Assembly (NCBI RefSeq): GCF_013403975.1
Contig: NZ_JABFDH010000002.1
Location: 682,001-746,000, forward strand
Length of the DNA stretch: 64,000 nt
From: Winogradskyella ursingii
GTDB taxonomy: Bacteria > Bacteroidota > Bacteroidia > Flavobacteriales > Flavobacteriaceae
Direction: 5' to 3'
In this document: positions 1-8,701 of the stretch, one piece after another
Numbering within the stretch: position 1 is the first letter of the stretch
How the letters are laid out: each line of letters begins with the position of its first letter
Position numbers and translations under genes: made by a program
Notes under the pieces: model-generated
Databases searched by the model: none
What the model was told of the DNA's origin: nothing
Seen by the model: the letters and a program-made list of their open reading frames with translations, nothing else

Positions 1-267
1 TTGAGAGAAGCTAGTCTTAACCTAAGCAATGACCAGTTATTTGTATTACATGGTGGCACAGGACTTCCTGACAAAGTGATACGAGAGGCTATTGGATATG
101 GTGTTGTGAAAATTAACGTTTCAACTCAATTGAAGAAAAATACAATGGATATTTTAAATTTATATCTATCCAAAAACGAGCTGTATAATGAGATTTCTTT
201 TAGCAATATGATGATAGAGGGTTTGTCCTCAGTTTTTGAAGATTATTTAATAAAATATACAAAATAA
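1..267 (+). CDS. Class II (FBA-type) aldolase, C-terminal part, cut by window start
   Basis: Only the last 88 or so codons are present, and the reading frame is open to base 1, so the true start lies outside the window. The fragment carries two family motifs of zinc-dependent class II aldolases: HGGTGLP near residue 17, whose histidine is a metal ligand in the family, and KINVST near residue 38, the dihydroxyacetone-phosphate phosphate-binding segment. Class II aldolases reversibly join DHAP to an aldehyde. The stop is 7 nt before an FGGY kinase, so the two are probably co-transcribed. Its position at the head of a polysaccharide locus suggests a dedicated biosynthetic aldolase rather than the glycolytic enzyme, but this is inference. 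Confidence 0.8.
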   Translation: MREASLNLSNDQLFVLHGGTGLPDKVIREAIGYGVVKINVSTQLKKNTMDILNLYLSKNELYNEISFSNMMIEGLSSVFEDYLIKYTK

Positions 268-274
268 AGAATCA

Positions 275-1792
275 ATGTATCTAGTAATAAATTTAGGTCT
301 AAAATCAATTCGCGGTATAGTATTTAATGAAGATGGTAAACAGGTCTACTCTTCTTCTAGAGCGGTATATTCAAAATTAATAGGTGACAGAGTAGAACAA
401 GATGCCAAAGAATGGAAAAAAAAACTGGAAGACATCTTAGAAGAAATAGCGTCTATTGATATTTTAAACGATAAAATTGAATTTATCACATCAACAACTA
501 GCTCTTCATGTATTTATGGTGCAAATGAAGTTGGTGAACCGATAACCAAAGTTATGATGGTTTCAGATAAGAGAGCTGCGTCTGAAGCAGAAGAGATTGA
601 GAAAATATTAAGATCAGAAAATCTTGAGTCAAAACTAAGTTGCCCAGCTTCCTCGGTAATACCCAAAGCTCTTTGGTATAAGAGAAACAAAACAGAGCAA
701 TTTGATAATGTTAGTTATTGGCTAGGAGCCGGAGAATTTTTGAACCATTATTTTACTGGCGAAATATTTACAGATTCCTTGAATGCAAGTAAGGGACTTT
801 ATGAGAATAAAACATATTTAAAAAATGTTATTAATAAAGTAGGTGTTGATCCAAAAACACTTCCAAAAGTTGAAGATATAGGTTTCGAAACATCTATTTT
901 AAATAATGTAAAAAGCAATTTCAAATTTGGATCCAACACCAAATATGTCCTTACGACATACGATGCAATATGCGCTGTTATTGGTTCATATGATGGTGAA
1001 GAGAATACCGCTTGTGATGTTTCTGGCACTGTTACCTCTGTGAGGGTTCTTTCAAATTCAGGTTTAGAGAAGTTAGAAGGCTCAATATTGTCACAAAAAC
1101 TAGGTAATTTCGAGAAATATTTAATCGGTGCATCAAACAATCTTGGGGGCGGAATTATAGAATGGTTAAAGCAAGCATTCTACGATGAGAAAAACAAGGA
1201 TGTTTATTCCGTAATGGAAAACAATGCGAATGAAATTTCAATAGGAGCTCATGGAATCGTGTTCTTACCTTATATGCTTGGAGAACGATCACCTTTTAAA
1301 AGCCCAAATGCACGAGGTGTTTTTTTTGGGATTGATAGAGGTAGCACTATTAAAGAATTTTCAAGAGCTGTGTTTGAATCCACGGCATTTGTTTCAAATG
1401 ATTTATTACAATTAATAATTTCAAATGGGGTTGAAATTGACTCAATGTCTGTAAGTGGAGGCTTAGCAAGATTTGATATAGTAAATCAAATTAAAGCAGA
1501 TGTCACAAATAAGAGAATCAAAGTCATAGAGAATTTTGAAAGCACAGCCGTAGGCGCATTTATTTTATTGCTAGTGAGCTTAAATAAATTCAATTCAATT
1601 GAAGAGGCTGCATCAAAGATAATTAAAGTTAGAAAAATTATTAATCCTTCAAAAGAGAATCATGAAATCTATAGTGAGTTTTTCGACTTTTATAAAAGAT
1701 TAAATCAAAAACTGTTACCCGTATACAACGATCATTTGAATATACGAAAACGAGTCCAATCTTATTCATCTGAAACAATTAGTAATCTATGA
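275..1792 (+). CDS. FGGY-family carbohydrate kinase
   Basis: 505 aa, the usual length for FGGY sugar kinases (xylulose, glycerol, ribulose and fuculose kinases). The N-terminal actin-like fold starts at once (INLGLKSIRG, residues 5-14). The catalytic-Asp segment reads TYDAICAVIG near residue 228. The LGERSPF motif lies near residue 335, and the C-terminal ATP-binding segment has SGGLARFD followed by ADV near residues 393-410. The enzyme should phosphorylate a free sugar or polyol with ATP in the cytoplasm; the substrate cannot be read from sequence. Its stop overlaps the next ATG by 4 nt (ATGA), so it is translationally coupled to the iron alcohol dehydrogenase. The aldolase-kinase-dehydrogenase trio recalls fucose-type catabolism, but the genes sit in a glycan locus. 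Confidence 0.88.
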   Translation: MYLVINLGLKSIRGIVFNEDGKQVYSSSRAVYSKLIGDRVEQDAKEWKKKLEDILEEIASIDILNDKIEFITSTTSSSCIYGANEVGEPITKVMMVSDKRAASEAEEIEKILRSENLESKLSCPASSVIPKALWYKRNKTEQFDNVSYWLGAGEFLNHYFTGEIFTDSLNASKGLYENKTYLKNVINKVGVDPKTLPKVEDIGFETSILNNVKSNFKFGSNTKYVLTTYDAICAVIGSYDGEENTACDVSGTVTSVRVLSNSGLEKLEGSILSQKLGNFEKYLIGASNNLGGGIIEWLKQAFYDEKNKDVYSVMENNANEISIGAHGIVFLPYMLGERSPFKSPNARGVFFGIDRGSTIKEFSRAVFESTAFVSNDLLQLIISNGVEIDSMSVSGGLARFDIVNQIKADVTNKRIKVIENFESTAVGAFILLLVSLNKFNSIEEAASKIIKVRKIINPSKENHEIYSEFFDFYKRLNQKLLPVYNDHLNIRKRVQSYSSETISNL

Positions 1793-2886
1793 CGCAATAT
1801 TATTTAAAGCCAAAGGTTTTACTTGCTCCGATTTCAACCGAAATATTTAAAGAATTTAATTTAGGTGCTGAAGTTGTAATTTTAGTATCGAATACTATAA
1901 TGGAAAACTTCAATCTTCATTCAATTTTTGAAGACTTAAGGCTTACAAGCAATTTACATATATATAAACATATAAGACCAGATGCTCCATTTGAAGATTT
2001 AAATCAAATAATCGATGAGTTGAAAAATAAGAAACTCGATAATATTATTGCTATTGGTGGTGGCTCTGTTATTGATGCCGCCAAAGCACTTTCTGTTTCT
2101 TTTGAAGGTATTGACTATAGAGACATATTCTATAAAAAAGCGGATATGCCGGGTAAGAAGATAAATGTAACAGCCATTCCCACCACAGCAGGAACTGGAG
2201 CAGAATTGTCCTTTGGAGCAATAATTTATGATAACTATAACAATATAAAAGGAGGAATAAGAGGAGAAATAGTACAGCCAGATAATGTCTTAATTGACGC
2301 GAAATTTCATAATAACTGTCCTTTTAAGTTAAAAGCAGAGGTTGGCTTTGATTGTTTAACCCACGCTATTGAAACTTACATATCTAAAAAAAGCAATCCA
2401 TTGGTTAGAAATCAATCCGTTAGTTGTATTAAAAATATTTTCAAATATTTAATTCCAGCTTGCAAGGATAATGACATCTATGCTATGGAAAAAATAGCTA
2501 TATCATCGGCATTAATGGGTCTTAATTTAGCATATAGCTCGACATGCTTACCTCATAGGATACAATACGTTATTGGACCTCTAACGAATACTAGTCATGC
2601 ACAGGGTTTAATTGCTATTTATAAAGGGTGGTTAAAGCATTTAGCTGAAATAAACTTAAAAGAACTAAAGACTTTAGCTGAAGATTTGGATATGGCTGTA
2701 CATGAATTTTTAGAAAAAATAGCCTTTATAAAAGATGAACTAAGTATAGATTATTCAATTGCAGATTTAGGTATTAAAAGAAATCAGATTAAGGAAATAT
2801 CTGAAAGTGTAACAGGAAACGTTTCAGCAGACCCATGTTATCAGGATACTAATACAATATATAACATTTTAACAAATTCATTATAA
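1789..2886 (+). CDS. Iron-containing (group III) alcohol dehydrogenase
   Basis: 365 aa. An N-terminal Rossmann-like domain has the NAD(P)-binding GGGSVIDAAKA motif near residues 91-101 and the PTTAGTGAE segment near 128-136. The C-terminal metal domain retains candidate Fe/Zn ligands: D and H in GFDCLTHAIE, then H in LPHR and H in SHAQG. The family interconverts small aldehydes or ketones with alcohols (propanediol oxidoreductase, glycerol dehydrogenase, phosphonoacetaldehyde reductase). Here it sits between an FGGY kinase (4-nt overlap) and a nucleotidyltransferase (3-nt gap), so it probably reduces an intermediate before CTP activation. Glycerol-1-phosphate dehydrogenase-like or phosphonoacetaldehyde reductase-like activity are both possible. 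Confidence 0.85.
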   Translation: MTQYYLKPKVLLAPISTEIFKEFNLGAEVVILVSNTIMENFNLHSIFEDLRLTSNLHIYKHIRPDAPFEDLNQIIDELKNKKLDNIIAIGGGSVIDAAKALSVSFEGIDYRDIFYKKADMPGKKINVTAIPTTAGTGAELSFGAIIYDNYNNIKGGIRGEIVQPDNVLIDAKFHNNCPFKLKAEVGFDCLTHAIETYISKKSNPLVRNQSVSCIKNIFKYLIPACKDNDIYAMEKIAISSALMGLNLAYSSTCLPHRIQYVIGPLTNTSHAQGLIAIYKGWLKHLAEINLKELKTLAEDLDMAVHEFLEKIAFIKDELSIDYSIADLGIKRNQIKEISESVTGNVSADPCYQDTNTIYNILTNSL

Positions 2887-2889
2887 AAA

Positions 2890-3618
2890 ATGATTGGAAT
2901 AATTTTGGCAGCAGGAAAAGGAAGTAGACTAGGGGATTATACAGCAGATCTTCCAAAAAGTCTATTACCATTAAATGATAATAATGACACATTACTCGAT
3001 TATAATTTAAAATTGCTAAGTAAATTTGATTTAGAAAAAATAATTATTGTTACTGGTTTTAACAGTAATAAAATTGAAAATCACATTAGCACATACAACA
3101 ATATTGAAATCGTATATAATCCATTTTGGGATCACTGCAATGTTTTAGGATCTTTGTATATGGCTTTTAAAACCAGCAACATACACGAAGATTTCTTGTT
3201 TTTGCACGCAGACACACTTGCAGACAAGAGTATTTGGGACAGTCTTATTACGGCAAATGGAGACATGATATTGCCATATGAAAGAAAAAAATGTGGAGAA
3301 GAAGAGATGAAAGTATTGCTTGAAGCAGATAAAGTGATTCAAATTACTAAAGAAATGGATTCAAACATTGCTGATGGCGAATTTCTCGGTATAGCAAAGT
3401 TCAGTAAATTAACGATACCATTTTTTAAATCGACAGCAGAGAATGCATTTAAGCAAGGAGAACTAAATCATTATATGGAGTTTGTCATACAAGCTGCAAT
3501 TGATTCAAAGAAGTTTGAAATTAATGCTATGGATATTTTAGACAATAATTTTGTTGAGGTTGATTTTGAAGAAGATTATTTAAAAGCTAAGAGAGAATTT
3601 GGATCTAAAATGAATTAA
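2890..3618 (+). CDS. LicC/PntC-like nucleotidyltransferase (probable CTP-dependent)
   Basis: 242 aa, a single nucleotidyltransferase domain. The N-terminal signature is IILAAGKGSRLG with a downstream PKSLLPL lysine. NPFWDHCNVLGSLYMA near residues 77-92 and the LHADTLAD metal-binding Asp segment near residue 106 follow. A VDFEEDYLKA motif lies near the C-terminus. These last features are typical of the phosphocholine/phosphonate cytidylyltransferase branch rather than glucose-1-phosphate thymidylyltransferases. The likely reaction is CTP plus a phosphorylated or phosphonylated small alcohol giving a CDP-linked donor. The next genes include a TagB/TagF-like transferase that would use such a donor. 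Substrate and nucleotide choice are inferred from family resemblance and context. Confidence 0.8.
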   Translation: MIGIILAAGKGSRLGDYTADLPKSLLPLNDNNDTLLDYNLKLLSKFDLEKIIIVTGFNSNKIENHISTYNNIEIVYNPFWDHCNVLGSLYMAFKTSNIHEDFLFLHADTLADKSIWDSLITANGDMILPYERKKCGEEEMKVLLEADKVIQITKEMDSNIADGEFLGIAKFSKLTIPFFKSTAENAFKQGELNHYMEFVIQAAIDSKKFEINAMDILDNNFVEVDFEEDYLKAKREFGSKMN

Positions 3619-3649
3619 TCTTTTAATTTGTTAATGTGACTAAAATTAA

Positions 3650-4900
3650 ATGAACAAGTCTTTTGTAAACCATGTAATCTTTAAAAATTTTTTAGCTCTT
3701 TCTACATTACAAATTGTTAATTTAGTTTTGCCATTTGTGACGCTCCCTTATTTAGCTAGAGTTTTGGGAGTTTCTAATTACGGTGTAGTTGTTATGGTGT
3801 ATTCTATAATGCAATTACTTTTCGTGATTACAGATTACGGATTCAATTTGTCAGCCACAAAAGAGATTTCACTTTTCAGGCACAATCTTAATAGGGTAAA
3901 TACTATTTTCAGCAGTATAATGATAATCAAAGCGGTACTATTGCTTATTACCTTTGGTATATTATTAATACTAATCTATACAATTCCAATGATATATGAG
4001 AACAAGGAGACTTATATAATGGGATTTGGAATGGTAGTTGGACAAACATTTACACCTATATGGTTATTTCAGGGCATGGAGAAAATGAAGCACGTGACCT
4101 TTGTTAATCTGGTTTCCAAATTGACATTTACTTTATTGATTTTTGCAATTATTAAAACAGAAAATGATTACATATATGTGCCTCTATTATATTCTACCGG
4201 ATTCGTTTTAGCTGGTTTGCTCTCTCTTTTTTTAGCATATCGAGAATTTGGAATAAAAATATATCTAACCAGTTATAACAGTATTAGAAAACAATTAAAT
4301 CTAAGTACCCAATATTTTTTTTCGAGAGCGGCAGTAGCAGGGTATTCTTCAGGAAATAATTTTATTGTAGGTTTGGTACTAGGGGAATTTTATGCTGGTA
4401 TATTTGCTGTGGCCGAAAAGGTATATGTGGCAATGACTATAATTTATACCCCTCTTTCTGATTCTATATACCCACATATGGTTATGAAAAAAGATTTAAA
4501 ATTATTTAAGAAAATTTTTCTTGGCGCCACAACACTAAATTTTATTGTAAGCTTTATTGTTTTTATGTTTTCTTTAGAATTAATATCTTTTGTTTTTGGA
4601 GAAGGTTATTCAGAAAGCGCCCATTTATTAAAATATTTTTGCGTATTATCTCTATTGTTAGTTCCGTCCACTTTTATTGGATATCCTTTGCTTGGTGCAT
4701 TTAATTATGAAAAATATGCAAATTATAGTGTTGTTTTGGCTGGATGCCTACATTTGATAATATTATTTTTTGTTTATAAATATTTATCAATCTATTCAAT
4801 AGTTCTGTTATTAATTTTCACGCAATTGATAGTATTTGCAATTAGATTATTTGGTGTAAAACTATTTTTACAAGACCGAAATAAAACTATATCAAATTGA
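3650..4900 (+). CDS. Wzx-type oligosaccharide flippase
   Basis: 416 aa, hydrophobic throughout, with about 12 predicted membrane segments and short loops. It belongs to the MATE/MVF-like polysaccharide export superfamily. The N-terminus (LPFVTLPYLARVLG near residues 26-39, then YGVVVMVYS) is the characteristic opening of Wzx/RfbX proteins. It should flip an undecaprenyl-diphosphate-linked repeat unit across the inner membrane. Its stop overlaps the next start by 4 nt. A second, unrelated flippase-like gene lies at 41096-42556; this one sits in the glycan locus and is the likelier partner of the initiating transferase at 12984. Confidence 0.88.
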   Translation: MNKSFVNHVIFKNFLALSTLQIVNLVLPFVTLPYLARVLGVSNYGVVVMVYSIMQLLFVITDYGFNLSATKEISLFRHNLNRVNTIFSSIMIIKAVLLLITFGILLILIYTIPMIYENKETYIMGFGMVVGQTFTPIWLFQGMEKMKHVTFVNLVSKLTFTLLIFAIIKTENDYIYVPLLYSTGFVLAGLLSLFLAYREFGIKIYLTSYNSIRKQLNLSTQYFFSRAAVAGYSSGNNFIVGLVLGEFYAGIFAVAEKVYVAMTIIYTPLSDSIYPHMVMKKDLKLFKKIFLGATTLNFIVSFIVFMFSLELISFVFGEGYSESAHLLKYFCVLSLLLVPSTFIGYPLLGAFNYEKYANYSVVLAGCLHLIILFFVYKYLSIYSIVLLLIFTQLIVFAIRLFGVKLFLQDRNKTISN

Positions 4901-6114
4901 TGAAACAAGCACTCAATAACCTTATAACTATTTTTAAAATTATCATTGGGCTGCCTATCTATTGGCTTTCAAAACTGTTTCCCAAAGACAAAAAGTTGTC
5001 GGTTATTGGTTCTTCTTTGGGCAGACATTTTGCCGACAATTCAAAATATTTTTTCATAAAACATTACGATTCTGAAATTGCGAGACAAGAAAAAAACCTT
5101 GTATGGATTTCTAAGGATAGTGAAGTTGTGTCAAGATTAAATGAACTTGGGCTACCCGCAAAGAACCTTTATTCGCTTTCGGGTATCTATACTGTGCTTA
5201 GAGCCTCAAAGGCTTATTTGTCGCATCAGTTGTCAGATATAAACGGGGCATTATTAGGTGGCGCAAAAATTATTCAATTATGGCACGCCATGGCATTGAG
5301 AAAAATCGGTTATGGTGGGGACTGGACAGACAATAATTTTTCGGGAAAAGTAAAAGTTTTTATATCAAAATGGTTTCCTTATTCATATTACATGAAATGT
5401 GATGTACTCTACGCTCCTTGTCAAATTGCAAAAGAAAACTCAATAGAAGCGTTTTCTAAGTCATTTAGGAACAATAAAGTGCAGGAAAATATTGTTCTTG
5501 CTAGACAAGCTAGAACCATCTGTTTTGATGAGGGTTTTGAATTATCTACTAGTTTTTTTCCAGAAATTAAAGAACTGAAATTTTTAGATAATAAATATGA
5601 TAAAATAATAGCTTGGTTGCCGACGCATCGGACCATCTTCAACAAATCTATTCTTGATATAATTTCGGATTCGAAATTAGATCTAATCCAATTGAGCAAT
5701 TATTGCAAATCCAAGAACGTACTTTTTGTAATTAAAGCTCATTTTTTAGATTTTGATCTAATATCTCAGATAGTTAAAAATTTAGATAATTTGTATGTTT
5801 ATCCGCATCCTGATCCTTATCCATTACTTAAATTTACTGACATATTAGTTACAGATTACTCTAGCGTGTTTTTTGACTTTCTGATGTTAGACAAGCCTAT
5901 AGTATTTATGGCTCATGATTTTGAAGAATATTCTAACAAGCTAGGTTTTTATTTTGATTATAAACAATTAGATTTAGGCCCAATTTGTTATTCTTGGCCG
6001 GACACATTGAAAATTATTGCAAAGATTATTGAAGAAAATGATGATTATGGCAAAAAGAGAAAGCAACAATTAAGTAAATTTAACTTTGTTAAAAATCTGA
6101 CAAACAATAATTAA
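4897..6114 (+). CDS. CDP-glycerol glycerophosphotransferase-like (TagB/TagF family) polyol-phosphate transferase
   Basis: 405 aa, starting with a 4-nt overlap on the flippase gene. A hydrophobic N-terminal segment (about residues 8-24) may anchor it to the inner membrane. Family motifs are LWHAMALRKIG near residue 130 and, in the donor-binding half, TDILVTDYSSVFFDF near residues 314-328 followed by DKPIVFM. The family moves a phosphopolyol, and in some members a phosphonate, from a CDP carrier to a glycan acceptor, as in teichoic-acid assembly. In a Gram-negative this usually means a phosphodiester-linked substituent or polymer in capsule or O-antigen. It fits as the end-user of the aldolase-kinase-dehydrogenase-cytidylyltransferase set just upstream. 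Confidence 0.85.
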   Translation: MMKQALNNLITIFKIIIGLPIYWLSKLFPKDKKLSVIGSSLGRHFADNSKYFFIKHYDSEIARQEKNLVWISKDSEVVSRLNELGLPAKNLYSLSGIYTVLRASKAYLSHQLSDINGALLGGAKIIQLWHAMALRKIGYGGDWTDNNFSGKVKVFISKWFPYSYYMKCDVLYAPCQIAKENSIEAFSKSFRNNKVQENIVLARQARTICFDEGFELSTSFFPEIKELKFLDNKYDKIIAWLPTHRTIFNKSILDIISDSKLDLIQLSNYCKSKNVLFVIKAHFLDFDLISQIVKNLDNLYVYPHPDPYPLLKFTDILVTDYSSVFFDFLMLDKPIVFMAHDFEEYSNKLGFYFDYKQLDLGPICYSWPDTLKIIAKIIEENDDYGKKRKQQLSKFNFVKNLTNNN

Positions 6115-6188
6115 AAAATTTAAGATGATAAATCGATAATTGAAACAAGAAATACTTATTCAAATTAGGTTTACTTATAGACACCCGC

Positions 6189-7454
6189 ATGAAAGTAAAA
6201 GTCGCTATATTTTTTTACTTATTCTTGTTTTTTTTGCCTTTTACACAGGCTCTTACTATAAACATAGGTTTTCCTTTCAAAATTTCTGAATTATTATTGT
6301 TACTATTAATAATGTTGTATTTTTTGAAAGGGCGCATTCCTATTCAATACATTTGGTACGTTTCAAGAAATAAGATTCTATTCCTGTTCTTGTTTTGGGT
6401 TTTTTTGTCATTTACTGTAAATGCGCTTTGGGATTATAATTATCAATTAAAAAATATCCCGTTTAGACTAAGTGAGAAAGGAGACAGTTTTCTTAGACTT
6501 GGTTATGTTACTTTATGTATTATAGCTTTTTTTTTCAGCCTTTATTTTTTTAAGAATAAAAACAACAATATTTTAAAATATTGGGTTTTAGGGTCAATTT
6601 TGGCGGCCAGTTATTCTTGGTATTTATTTATTTCTTCAGCATTTGGTATACCGTACATAAGGTTATTTGGAATGGAACCAGTGCCTCAAAACTTATTTGG
6701 AATAATAAGATCAGGAACATTTAAAGAAGGTAATTTTTTCGGTCTTTATTTAATATTATCTGCAGCAATTGCATTTTTCAGGGGCAATACCAAATCTGGA
6801 TGGTTTTTATTATGTACGATCATAACAACTATGTCTACCATATCTTTGGTAAGTGCATTTGTGTTTTTAATTTACGTGTACAGAAAAAAGTTGTTTACGG
6901 GAAAAATACTTATAATTTACCCACTAATTATATTGGCATTTTTCGCGTTCACAAAAACAGAATACTTTCAAAAGTATGTTAAGAAAAAAATGTTTCAACC
7001 TGTAAGTTATCTTACCACTGAAAACTTCTCTAAAGTTGATAGATATATAACTGGAAGAATAGCTTTTAAACAAGGTGTCGCCAATCCGTTTGTAGGCGTT
7101 GGACCATATAATTTTGCCCTCCATTATGACTATTATAATGATTATAGAAATGTTGTACTGAACCCTTCAGTATGGTTTGATGATTTTATTGCTAGAAAAA
7201 ACATACGAGGAATTACTAACAATGTATATTTAGAGGTATGGGCAGAATATGGTATTTTAGGCTTTTTAATTTTCATCCTCTTTTTACTAAAAACACTTTT
7301 TGTTTCCTTAAAAAATAAAGACGATTTAATTACTGGCGCTCTATTGGCGTTGTTTATTTCTTTTAACGCATTTCCTTCTTTTATTATGTTATTTATATGG
7401 GTTTTTTTAGCCCTCCCATATAGTATTAATTATCAAAAAAGAATAATCAAATGA
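6189..7454 (+). CDS. O-antigen polymerase/ligase-fold membrane protein (first of a pair)
   Basis: 421 aa with about 10-11 membrane segments. A large periplasmic loop near residues 270-350 ends in NNVYLEVWAEYGILG, the signature segment of the Wzy_C/WaaL fold. Such proteins either polymerise repeat units or ligate glycan to lipid A-core or another acceptor. The loop contains GVGPYNFALHYDYY, also typical of the family. It follows the TagF-like gene after 74 nt and overlaps the next gene, another member of the same fold, by 4 nt. Which of the two is polymerase and which ligase cannot be decided from sequence. Confidence 0.82.
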   Translation: MKVKVAIFFYLFLFFLPFTQALTINIGFPFKISELLLLLLIMLYFLKGRIPIQYIWYVSRNKILFLFLFWVFLSFTVNALWDYNYQLKNIPFRLSEKGDSFLRLGYVTLCIIAFFFSLYFFKNKNNNILKYWVLGSILAASYSWYLFISSAFGIPYIRLFGMEPVPQNLFGIIRSGTFKEGNFFGLYLILSAAIAFFRGNTKSGWFLLCTIITTMSTISLVSAFVFLIYVYRKKLFTGKILIIYPLIILAFFAFTKTEYFQKYVKKKMFQPVSYLTTENFSKVDRYITGRIAFKQGVANPFVGVGPYNFALHYDYYNDYRNVVLNPSVWFDDFIARKNIRGITNNVYLEVWAEYGILGFLIFILFLLKTLFVSLKNKDDLITGALLALFISFNAFPSFIMLFIWVFLALPYSINYQKRIIK

Positions 7455-8683
7455 ATATTCTTAAATTTATAAAAAGCAAAGACTTTTATATTTATTTGCT
7501 CGCACTTCTGCCTGTTTTATCGTTATTTATGGTAAGTATGGCTATTTTGATTTTTATTGCTGGGGCCTTATGCAGTTTTATACTTAATAATAAATATAAA
7601 GTCATAAGCCTGAAGCCAATAGGATTTTTGATTGTATTTATTTTACCTTTTTTGTTATATGTGGTCTCCCTTTTATGGGCTGAGGATTTTCATAGGGGAA
7701 TAAATTTTATGAGTAAAACATTAGCCTTTTTTGTTATACCAGTTACAATATTTATTTTGAGACCATTCACAAACACTGCTCAAATTAAAAGGTTTATCCA
7801 AATATTTATATGTTCATCAGTAACTTCTGTTTTGATCACTGCAATATTTCTACTTATTAACATAGAAAATATCCTTAATCAACATGACTCTTATTGGATA
7901 AATATAAGATTAAGAGAGAGTATTGAGTTAGTACCAATTATTGGTGAGCATGTTATTTATTTTTCATTACTCATGGCAACCGCTTTAATATTGATTTTTT
8001 ATAATCGATTTAAAAAAGCTTGGGTAAATTTTACTTTTATATTAATATTAATAGCTGGCATAGCACTAGCTAGCTCAAAAGGTGTGATTTTATCATTACT
8101 AGCAGTTGGACTAATAGCAATTTATCAAAATATCAGAAGCAAAAAGCAAGCTCTCTTAGTAGTCGTAGTATCTCTAATAGGCTTTAGTGTTTTAGTATAT
8201 ATTTCACCAATTAAGTCAAGAATTAATGAAATTGTAGAATCAAGGTATGTTTACCCTCAAGAAGAGGTGTATAACTCTTATAATTTACGAATGGCAATTT
8301 ATAATTGCTCATTTTCTCTTCTAGAAAAAACTCCTTTATATGGTTTTTCCCCAGCGGACACACAGAGTCGATTAAATGAGTGTTACACTAAATTTAAAAC
8401 TCAGGCATTCGACGAATTTAATTATAACACTCATAACCAATATCTAGACTACTTTTTGTCATTCGGACCTTTTGGATTATTGTTAATTCTAATTTCATTT
8501 TCATTTTTTCTAAGGATTGCGATTTTAAATAAGGACAAAGAATATTTTAGTTTTTTAATTTTATTCTATCTCGTGTTTTTGACAGAAAATATTTTAATAA
8601 GAAATACTGGGATAGTCCTATTCACAACTTTTAATTGTTTATTTGCATTCTCAAATGTTTTTTTACACAAAAACAACTTTTAA
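7451..8683 (+). CDS. O-antigen ligase/polymerase-fold membrane protein (second of a pair)
   Basis: 410 aa, about 10-12 membrane segments. The C-terminal half has GFSPADTQSRLNECY and then NTHNQYLDYFLSFGPFGL near residues 325-342, the Wzy_C motif with its conserved THN(x)YL core. The start ATG overlaps the stop of the preceding gene of the same superfamily (ATGA). Unlike the upstream protein it retains the histidine of the HN motif, which makes it the better ligase candidate. That assignment is inference from the known importance of a periplasmic histidine in WaaL. Confidence 0.8.
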   Translation: MNILKFIKSKDFYIYLLALLPVLSLFMVSMAILIFIAGALCSFILNNKYKVISLKPIGFLIVFILPFLLYVVSLLWAEDFHRGINFMSKTLAFFVIPVTIFILRPFTNTAQIKRFIQIFICSSVTSVLITAIFLLINIENILNQHDSYWINIRLRESIELVPIIGEHVIYFSLLMATALILIFYNRFKKAWVNFTFILILIAGIALASSKGVILSLLAVGLIAIYQNIRSKKQALLVVVVSLIGFSVLVYISPIKSRINEIVESRYVYPQEEVYNSYNLRMAIYNCSFSLLEKTPLYGFSPADTQSRLNECYTKFKTQAFDEFNYNTHNQYLDYFLSFGPFGLLLILISFSFFLRIAILNKDKEYFSFLILFYLVFLTENILIRNTGIVLFTTFNCLFAFSNVFLHKNNF

Positions 8684-8701
8684 TCAATCGAAAAGGAATC
8701 A

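Noticed and set aside
799..1140. Minus-strand 113-aa open frame inside the FGGY kinase gene
   Set aside because: It is fully covered by a clear kinase gene on the other strand and has no family resemblance.
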